NCBI RefSeq assembly: GCF_950295315.1
Contig: NC_080171.1
Location: 114,633,064 to 114,697,063 of the forward strand
DNA from: Erinaceus europaeus
Lineage: Eukaryota > Chordata > Mammalia > Eulipotyphla > Erinaceidae
Direction: 5' to 3'
Length of the DNA stretch: 64,000 nt
Shown: piece after piece, positions 63,301-64,000 of the stretch
Layout of the letters: every line of letters begins with the position of its first letter
Position numbering within the stretch: position 1 is the first letter of the stretch
Position numbers and translations under genes: made by a program
The notes under the pieces: generated by a model
Seen by the model: only the letters and a program-made list of their open reading frames with translations
Database searches by the model: none
Told to the model about the DNA's origin: nothing

Positions 63301-63792
63301 TGTGATGGTTCCCAGACCCAGTAGTTAAGGGTTGTGTCGGGGCCAGTCCTGCAGAGGGCAGTGCTGCTCCACAGAGCAGCGAGCCTGTTTCATCAGACCT
63401 GAGTTCTAAGTGTCGGCCAAGGGCTTGGTTATTGGGGTCCACGCCAAGGGTGTATGTGCAGAGGCCCAAACTACCTCTACCTCTGCTGCCCTTTGACTAA
63501 GTGTCTCTGATACTGAGCTTTGGAGTTGCTGAGTTGTCTTGAAACTGCTTCAGAAGGAACCTTAGCATTTTGATAGAACATTAGGTGTTCCTCAGGCGAG
63601 GCATGCGGCTGTTCAATCACTCGAATTTCAAAAACTCCAGGCAACACTGTCATTCTGCTTTTACGTATGTTTGTGTTTTTCTCCTTCAGAAAAGCACTGC
63701 AAATTGATGGACCTTATGATGAAGCATTTTACCAGAAGCTGCTCGATCTTTCCACTGAAGACGATGGGACGGTGGCCTTCGCACTGAAGAAG
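27193..63792 (+). CDS. IPPK: IPPK gene, inositol-pentakisphosphate 2-kinase, N-terminal four fifths of the spliced coding sequence
   Basis: IPPK phosphorylates the 2-position of Ins(1,3,4,5,6)P5 to make IP6 (phytate), using ATP, in nucleus and cytosol. Eleven exons (27193-27273, 39260-39307, 41650-41745, 47921-47987, 50155-50276, 53030-53119, 57447-57505, 59080-59152, 59609-59888, 62091-62241, 63690-63792) join in frame to 390 codons without a stop. Human IPPK has 491 residues from memory, so about 100 C-terminal residues lie beyond the window. Family signatures seen: the Gly-rich loop HGEGNKSLVV, the EIKPKCGF motif, CRYCMHQH (a likely metal-binding C-X2-C-X3-H) and CPLDLYSG. The start ATG has G at -3 and G at +4. 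All introns are GT-AG. The frame looks intact and the gene functional. Confidence 0.96.
27274..28612 (+). other. IPPK intron 1, first part
   Basis: The CpG-rich sequence fades by about 27,660. A (GA)n-(GT)n-G run lies at 27828-27900. The rest is unique, with no exon seen. Confidence 0.5.
28629..28811 (-). repeat. SINE-B with 15-bp TSD
   Basis: Flanked by ggccatgtattattt (28614-28628) and ggccatgtactattt (28812-28826), one base different. Confidence 0.92.
29062..29196 (+). repeat. SINE-D
   Basis: Head gggggagatagcataatagt, hairpin end ggagctgagcagtgctctgg. Confidence 0.82.
29215..29502 (+). repeat. SINE-A with 13-bp TSD
   Basis: aataagtttgctg at 29202-29214 and 29503-29515. Sense orientation in IPPK intron 1. 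Confidence 0.93.
29516..30311 (+). other. IPPK intron 1, unique part with (GA)n
   Basis: GA repeat at 30021-30049. Nothing else recognised. Confidence 0.45.
30329..30637 (-). repeat. SINE-A with perfect tail module
   Basis: The module arms GCCTCCAGG (30362-30370) and CCTGGAGGC (30413-30421) pair exactly. The flanks share ctgaactga and a T run. Confidence 0.92.
31116..31338 (-). repeat. Degenerate SINE with tail module
   Basis: A weak tail module (ctggattacagttggggctt) and B-type middle (cacctgcaacactgtttcac). The flanks share ctttcaggttt. Confidence 0.65.
31678..31962 (-). repeat. SINE-A with a 24-bp TSD
   Basis: The sequence starting gagtcttacctttttg is present at 31654-31677 and exactly repeated at 31963-31986. 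The copy is complete and probably young. Confidence 0.95.
31987..32621 (+). other. IPPK intron 1, unique with a possible old SINE
   Basis: From about 32490 to 32600 a degenerate SINE-B-like 3' part is possible (gagaggtggagcagtgatgt). Otherwise nothing recognised. Confidence 0.35.
32622..32710 (+). repeat. SINE-D, 5' truncated
   Basis: Reads ctctcatgcctgaggctcta to gagctgagcagtgatctggt and poly(A). Confidence 0.8.
32860..33014 (-). repeat. SINE-C, antisense
   Basis: From tttatttaagaaatatttta to acaccacctcccaac. Confidence 0.78.
33036..33176 (-). repeat. SINE-C, antisense
   Basis: From ttattattatttaatttatt to cactacttcctgggccac. Confidence 0.8.
33178..33342 (-). repeat. Old tRNA-type SINE, antisense
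   Basis: B-box-like tggggttcaaaaccaagtcc and a GA-rich tail. The family is not assigned. Confidence 0.5.
33383..33508 (-). repeat. SINE-C-like, antisense
   Basis: Reads catcactctggcatgtgtgg, then aactgaggacctcatccctg. Confidence 0.6.
33509..34212 (+). other. IPPK intron 1, unique part
   Basis: No gene or repeat recognised. Confidence 0.4.
34213..34318 (-). repeat. SINE-D, antisense
   Basis: Reads ggtgccagggattaagcctg to attactatgttatctcccct. Confidence 0.75.
34320..34708 (-). mobile_element. L1-II 3' end, antisense, first part
   Basis: Reads ttattagtgatttaacagtg, then ccacacagttcccaccacca. It is cut at about 34708 and appears to resume at 35188. Confidence 0.7.
34709..34960 (+). repeat. 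SINE-A between L1-II pieces
   Basis: aacaaagattcc precedes and follows the copy. The head is partly duplicated (gatcccagttc occurs twice at 34770-34795). Confidence 0.82.
34972..35186 (+). mobile_element. L1-II 3' end, sense, short
   Basis: The reverse of the neighbouring L1-II sequence, ending tcattattaaatcaataaaa. It gives a head-to-head arrangement with the antisense L1-II around it. Confidence 0.7.
35188..35660 (-). mobile_element. L1-II 3' region, antisense, second part
   Basis: Reads agagccctctggtcatcttc, then cctgcttctgtctttcccta. It matches the copy at 38680-38905 and contains a C14 run at 35271-35284. Confidence 0.7.
35690..36372 (-). mobile_element. L1-I 3' end with ORF2 C terminus, antisense
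   Basis: The - strand encodes the usual L1 ORF2 C-terminal motifs AKTWKQPRCPTTDEW and HTMEYYSAVKNG at 35930-36190. The 3' UTR and tail follow toward 35690 (tttattggggaattaatg). It is 5' truncated and dead. Confidence 0.9.
36380..36590 (-). repeat. SINE-B, antisense
   Basis: From ttttatacttattattggat to gtgccaccgcccgccccg. Confidence 0.85.
36640..36772 (-). repeat. SINE-D, antisense
   Basis: Reads ccagagcactgctcacctct to cgtaaccattacgctatgta. Confidence 0.88.
36845..37055 (-). repeat. Two SINE-D copies, antisense
   Basis: A shortened copy at 36845-36930 (aaggcactgctcaactctgg) is followed by a second at 36940-37055 (gagctctgctcaactctggc). Confidence 0.75.
37120..37306 (-). repeat. Old tRNA-type SINE, antisense
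   Basis: GA-rich tail, then ctgggggctcggtctgtgtc and a head end near gttgagccgtctcccagccc. Family uncertain. Confidence 0.45.
37540..37840 (-). mobile_element. L1-II 3' end, antisense, first part
   Basis: Reads ccacaccattcccaccacca, then gttctcccaaggtcacagat. It is broken by SINEs and resumes at 38456. Confidence 0.7.
37842..38078 (-). repeat. SINE-A inside the L1-II
   Basis: Complete antisense copy with near-perfect central hairpin arms, ending actaccacctgagtccct. Confidence 0.9.
38085..38166. repeat. (CTTT)n/(CCTT)n microsatellite
   Basis: CCTT units from about 38111 to 38166. Confidence 0.9.
38168..38455 (-). repeat. Two SINE-D copies, antisense
   Basis: The first at 38168-38272. The second at 38285-38455 has exact terminal hairpin arms CCAGAGC (38347-38353) and GCTCTGG (38362-38368). 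Confidence 0.85.
38456..38905 (-). mobile_element. L1-II 3' region, antisense, second part
   Basis: Reads agagccctctggtcatcttc and gggttccaggacacattggt. A short SINE-D end follows at 38905-38940. Confidence 0.7.
39260..39307 (+). CDS. IPPK: IPPK coding exon 2
   Basis: 48 bp, 16 codons, RCVVLRFLKFPPNRKK, phase 0. Acceptor ttctcttag, donor gtaaga. It sits after a 12-kb first intron. The Lys of FLKF is a candidate beta-3 kinase lysine by position. Confidence 0.93.
39308..40187 (+). other. IPPK intron 2, unique part
   Basis: No repeat recognised apart from an A-rich run near 39690-39715. A 75-codon open frame at 39346-39573 with a CGKCPSC motif starts 38 bp after exon 2. I have no support for it as an exon. 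Confidence 0.4.
40204..40483 (+). repeat. SINE-A with 13-bp TSD, sense
   Basis: aaaggagaaaagg at 40188-40200 and 40484-40496. The very 5' end of the head is missing. Confidence 0.9.
41650..41745 (+). CDS. IPPK: IPPK coding exon 3
   Basis: 96 bp, 32 codons, TSEETFQHLQSIVDF to ENYVHCG, phase 0. Acceptor cttttacag, donor gtaagt. It encodes the N-lobe helix region of the kinase. Confidence 0.94.
43250..43271. repeat. Near-perfect 22-bp palindrome
   Basis: Arms gggacgggtc (43250-43259) and gacccgtccc (43262-43271) with a 2-base spacer. Confidence 0.9.
43515..43962 (-). repeat. SINE-C split by a SINE-A
   Basis: Its tail gattttatttatttatt appears at 43518-43534 and again at 43816-43832, on both sides of the SINE-A. 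The remainder ends ccacctcctggaccac. Confidence 0.9.
43535..43815 (-). repeat. SINE-A nested in a SINE-C tail
   Basis: Complete antisense copy with a 17-bp TSD taken from the SINE-C tail. Confidence 0.92.
44405..44700 (-). mobile_element. L1-I 3' end, antisense, short
   Basis: tttattggggaattaatgtt and gtagtttgtacatgcataac match the copy at 35700. The first line of the tail is duplicated. 5' truncated. Confidence 0.82.
44700..44882 (-). repeat. SINE-D with GA-rich extension, antisense
   Basis: Reads ccagagcactgctcaactct to gcataaccattaggccatct. A long GA-rich piece precedes it. Confidence 0.82.
45141..45311. repeat. (TTCCC)n then (TTTC)n microsatellites
   Basis: TTCCC units at 45141-45212, CCCT at about 45231-45250 and TTTC at 45251-45311. 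A SINE-type remnant follows to about 45410. Confidence 0.92.
45450..46420 (-). mobile_element. L1-II 3' region, antisense, longest copy
   Basis: Reads ccacacagttcccaccacca, then ggagcatggacccagggtca, then gagatgatgtcatggctgga. It shows the longest stretch of this L1 3' UTR in the window. Confidence 0.65.
46421..47077 (+). other. IPPK intron 3, unique part
   Basis: No gene or repeat recognised. Confidence 0.4.
47078..47175 (+). repeat. SINE-D, degenerate
   Basis: Reads gggtccattctcaccaccac to cagctgaacagtgttctggt. Confidence 0.65.
47196..47484 (-). repeat. SINE-A, antisense
   Basis: Complete, ending gcactaccgcccgactccct. Flanks share tattttcaa. Confidence 0.9.
47490..47706 (-). repeat. SINE-B, antisense
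   Basis: From aaaatattttaaaaactttt to cactactgtccagccctc. Confidence 0.85.
47921..47987 (+). CDS. IPPK: IPPK coding exon 4
   Basis: 67 bp, EVVQLPLDFVKQLCLKIQPE, then Arg-Pro and one base of the next codon. Acceptor cttcttacag, donor gtaaga at 47988. Confidence 0.94.
47988..48639 (+). other. IPPK intron 4, unique part
   Basis: CT-rich start, otherwise unique. No gene recognised. Confidence 0.4.
48640..49430 (-). mobile_element. L1-II 3' region, antisense, split by a SINE-A
   Basis: Parts at 48640-48803 (ttattagtgatttacaaaat) and 49094-49417 (agagccctctagtcatcatt). The SINE-A at 48804-49092 is flanked by actatttct on both sides. Confidence 0.75.
48804..49092 (-). repeat. SINE-A with tail module in the L1-II
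   Basis: Module attgctggggctcagtgcct to ctcctggaggcca, then a complete body. Confidence 0.85.
49418..49643 (-). repeat. SINE-B with 16-bp TSD
   Basis: gggtactagtaattct at 49402-49417 and 49644-49659, inside the old L1-II. Confidence 0.95.
49660..50154 (+). other. IPPK intron 4, distal unique part with hairpin
   Basis: Unique sequence. It contains an exact inverted repeat 75 bp upstream of the exon 5 acceptor. Confidence 0.5.
50051..50079. repeat. 12-bp perfect inverted repeat, 5-base loop
   Basis: Arms agaaacttaagg (50051-50062) and ccttaagtttct (50068-50079), loop ccaga. It lies in intron 4 just before exon 5. Confidence 0.95.
50155..50276 (+). CDS. IPPK: IPPK coding exon 5
   Basis: 122 bp completing the split Glu codon, then SRCDKDLDTLSGYALCLP and ending RPILCVEIK. 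The last residues begin the EIKPK motif that is finished in the next exon. Acceptor gtctctag, donor gtgaac. Confidence 0.94.
50277..51104 (+). other. IPPK intron 5, unique part
   Basis: GC-rich unique sequence with no gene or repeat recognised. Confidence 0.4.
51105..51250 (+). repeat. Old tRNA-type SINE, sense
   Basis: Reads ggagttgggtcagtgaaata, then caacccaggttccagcccca. Family uncertain. Confidence 0.5.
51256..51527 (-). repeat. SINE-A, antisense, CT-run flanks
   Basis: The flank ctctctttttcttttt is present before and after. Complete copy with a short head deletion. Confidence 0.88.
51602..51797 (+). repeat. SINE-B, sense
   Basis: From gggggccaggttttagcaca to ctatccaataataaataaag. Confidence 0.9.
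52085..52236 (-). repeat. SINE-C-like, antisense
   Basis: Reads ctggtactctcacgtggtat to gctgagctacttcctgagac. Confidence 0.55.
52352..52576 (-). repeat. SINE-A with tail module, head missing
   Basis: Module gcctccaaggttattgctgg to ctcctggaggcca. The body stops in the middle of the central domain at ctgcttcacca, where the next SINE-B begins. Confidence 0.85.
52577..52746 (-). repeat. SINE-B, antisense
   Basis: From ttaatatttattttttgggt to ctccacttgtcagcccc. Confidence 0.78.
53030..53119 (+). CDS. IPPK: IPPK coding exon 6, EIKPK and Cys/His motif
   Basis: 90 bp, 30 codons, PKCGFIPFSSDVTHEM then KHKVCRYCMHQHLK. It holds most of the family signature EIKPKCGF and the C-X2-C-X3-H group. Acceptor attttgcag, donor gtaagg. 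Confidence 0.95.
53402..53682 (-). repeat. SINE-A, antisense
   Basis: Complete. The flanks are caagtcaagaactt and caagtccaagaactt, one base apart. Confidence 0.92.
53770..54113 (-). repeat. Degenerate SINE then SINE-C, antisense
   Basis: 53770-53978 is an old SINE (gccagggactcaaacctggg). 53985-54113 is a SINE-C with gacatcactctagtacatgt and ccaccacctcccagacc near its head. Confidence 0.72.
54125..54890 (-). mobile_element. Ancient L1 3' region, antisense, split by a SINE-A
   Basis: Reads gactgaatcatattccattg, then gtggctaatgcagctgtgag and tcacagcagttgcatcattt. The same type of old L1 as at 1960-2870. Confidence 0.7.
54264..54571 (-). repeat. SINE-A in the ancient L1
   Basis: ctgtttccatctttt on both sides (about 54250 and 54572). 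Complete antisense copy. Confidence 0.92.
54892..55212 (-). repeat. SINE-A, antisense
   Basis: Pyrimidine-rich start, then a complete copy ending ctcactgcccagctcct. Confidence 0.9.
55215..55428 (-). repeat. SINE-B, antisense
   Basis: From tttttattttatttatttat to tgtgccacacccagcccc. Confidence 0.87.
55430..55552 (-). repeat. SINE-D, antisense
   Basis: Reads ccagagcactgcttagctct, then gggagattgaacctggaact and the head end. Confidence 0.87.
55878..56540 (-). repeat. SINE-A with tail module, split by a solo LTR
   Basis: Left part 55878-56103, right part from 56494 (tgtactatgtgcgcttaact) to the head end ctgcctggctccc. The middle belongs to the LTR. Confidence 0.9.
56104..56487 (-). mobile_element. 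Solo LTR of an endogenous retrovirus, class II-like
   Basis: 384 bp, beginning TGCCGGTCT and ending AGACCAACA, with the 6-bp TSD ttgcac at 56098-56103 and 56488-56493. On the - strand it has duplicated CCAAT motifs, a TATA-like tatatatataagg near 56240-56250 and AATAAA at 56173-56178, in promoter-to-poly(A) order. A 6-bp TSD suggests an ERVK-like element. No internal retroviral genes are present. Confidence 0.88.
56541..56940 (+). other. IPPK intron 6, unique part
   Basis: No gene or repeat recognised. Confidence 0.4.
56952..57241 (-). repeat. SINE-A, antisense, upstream of exon 7
   Basis: The flanks share taccagtt. It ends 200 bp before the exon 7 acceptor. Confidence 0.92.
57447..57505 (+). 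CDS. IPPK: IPPK coding exon 7
   Basis: 59 bp, VANGKWKQISKYCPLDLYS plus two bases of Gly. Acceptor tttcttacag, donor gtaaga at 57506. The PLDLYSG motif is conserved across IP5 2-kinases. Confidence 0.94.
57506..58519 (+). other. IPPK intron 7, unique part
   Basis: GC-rich unique sequence, no gene or repeat recognised. Confidence 0.4.
58520..58745 (-). repeat. SINE-A with internal deletion, antisense
   Basis: The tail and central part are present, but after gaaacgactttcctg the head is reduced to a duplicated tttgcgctctt. Confidence 0.82.
58748..58888 (-). repeat. SINE-C, antisense
   Basis: From taagagttacatctttatga to accacctcccagaccac. Confidence 0.82.
58895..59040 (+). repeat. SINE-C-like, sense, next to exon 8
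   Basis: Reads ggctggggaggtggcttggc, then cgagctttaatccccagcac. It ends about 40 bp before the exon 8 acceptor. Confidence 0.6.
59080..59152 (+). CDS. IPPK: IPPK coding exon 8
   Basis: 73 bp, finishing Gly and then NKQRMHFALKSLLQEAQNNL and KIFK. Acceptor tcccttttag, donor gtaaga. Confidence 0.94.
59609..59888 (+). CDS. IPPK: IPPK coding exon 9
   Basis: 280 bp, NGELIYGCKDSRSPAADWSE, then HHLKPFFFPSNGL and the helix RAVIRELVRVITRVLL. A variable Gly/Pro loop (GTLRPGPELQGP) follows. It ends one base into Gly before the donor gtaggc, which is slightly weak. Confidence 0.94.
59889..60650 (+). other. IPPK intron 9, unique part
   Basis: No gene or repeat recognised. Confidence 0.4.
60663..60965 (+). 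repeat. SINE-A, sense, exact central hairpin
   Basis: Outer arms 60753-60761 and 60792-60800, inner arms 60769-60775 and 60781-60787 all pair exactly. The flanks share tcaccccttg. Confidence 0.94.
61325..61465 (+). repeat. SINE-D-like, sense
   Basis: Head ggagagacagcacaatggtt, then cagccgagcagtgctctggt and an ACAGACA tail. The flanks share ccttccag. Confidence 0.78.
61600..61765 (-). repeat. SINE-D-like, antisense
   Basis: Reads gaggggttgaacctggggcc to gcataaccattgtgctgtct. Confidence 0.68.
61968..62037. repeat. Perfect 35-bp tandem duplication
   Basis: The unit beginning ccagccgccgcatgtgcttg is at 61968-62002 and exactly repeated at 62003-62037. A third copy starts (ccagc) and breaks off. 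Confidence 0.95.
62091..62241 (+). CDS. IPPK: IPPK coding exon 10
   Basis: 151 bp, GKAPLEHSGLPKGCLLY then LLDIEGLYPLYRRVERYLEE. Acceptor ttcttggtag, donor gtgagg. A perfect 35-bp tandem duplication ends about 50 bp upstream of the acceptor. Confidence 0.94.
62640..62985 (-). repeat. SINE-A with tail module, antisense
   Basis: Module ctccagggttattgctgggc to ctcctggaggct. The head is shortened (ccacactgcgccactgcccg). Confidence 0.87.
63045..63264 (-). repeat. SINE-B, antisense
   Basis: From tttttttattatctttattt to cgccaccacctacctggccc, with a short duplication (cctacct). Confidence 0.87.
63690..63792 (+). CDS. IPPK: IPPK coding exon 11
   Basis: 103 bp, finishing Arg and then KALQIDGPYDEAFYQKLLDL and STEDDGTVAFALKK. 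Acceptor ctccttcag, donor gtatgc. The remaining coding exons lie beyond the right edge. Confidence 0.93.
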
Positions 63793-63825
63793 GTATGCAG
63801 GCCCTTTGGGAAACCTGACGTGTAG

Positions 63826-64000
63826 GAGCTGGGTGGCAGCGTGCCCGGCTGAGGGCCCACGTTATCGTGTGCAGGGACCAGGTTTCAAGCCCCTGGTCCC
63901 ACCTGCAGAGGGAAGACTCTGCACACAGTAAAGCAGTGCCACAGCTGCCTCTCTGCCTCTCTACCTCCTCCTCCTCTCTGTCTTCTCTGCCAAATAAAAG
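63826..64000 (+). repeat. SINE-B, sense, cut by the window edge
   Basis: Head gagctgggtggcagcgtgcc, then gtttcaagcccctggtccca and CT-rich sequence to gccaaataaaag. Confidence 0.82.

Overview
This is a mammalian nuclear DNA window, most likely from a hedgehog (Erinaceidae, order Eulipotyphla). Two multi-exon genes with canonical GT-AG introns sit in a background packed with tRNA-derived SINEs and L1 fragments. The dominant SINE heads and their AATAAA-bearing tails look like the ERI-type SINEs of hedgehogs; that match is from memory, not from a search. Both genes are on the + strand and in the order BICD2 then IPPK, as I recall for human chromosome 9q22.

Layout. 1-13,830: 3' two thirds of BICD2, a dynein-dynactin cargo adaptor, with six exons and a repeat-free 2.2-kb 3' UTR; upstream exons lie outside the window. 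13,831-26,600: intergenic DNA, mostly nested SINEs, a dead mariner transposon, L1 remnants and an unusual (GAA)n-tailed retroelement. 26,600-27,660: CpG-rich IPPK promoter and first exon. 27,274-64,000: IPPK, inositol-pentakisphosphate 2-kinase, 11 coding exons giving 390 codons; about 100 C-terminal codons lie beyond the window. The two genes are not functionally linked as far as I know: one moves cargo on microtubules, the other makes IP6.

Repeat names used below. SINE-A: tRNA-like head with A box near GGTAGCGCAGCGGG and B box GGTTCGAGCCC, then a central hairpin domain, a CT-rich stretch, an ACAACAA-rich stretch and AATAAATA. Some copies add a 60-bp 3' module with self-complementary ends ('tail module'). 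SINE-B: a different tRNA-like head (GGTGGCGCACCTGGTTGAGC) joined to the same central hairpin domain, ending CTATCCAATAAATAAA. SINE-C: head GGGAGGTGGCGCAGTGGATAAAG, ends ATGAATAAATAAA. SINE-D: head AGATAGCATAATGGTTATGC, ends with a hairpin CCAGAGC/GCTCTGG. L1-I and L1-II are two different L1 3' ends that recur here. SINE and L1 boundaries are read by eye and are good to about 5-10 bases unless a target-site duplication (TSD) is given.

Most interesting: the nested hairpin shared by SINE-A and SINE-B, a circularly permuted SINE with an exact 16-bp TSD, the (GAA)n-tailed element, a solo LTR with a 6-bp TSD and duplicated CCAAT motifs, two upstream ORFs in the IPPK leader, two strong intronic palindromes, and the alternative BICD2 C terminus.
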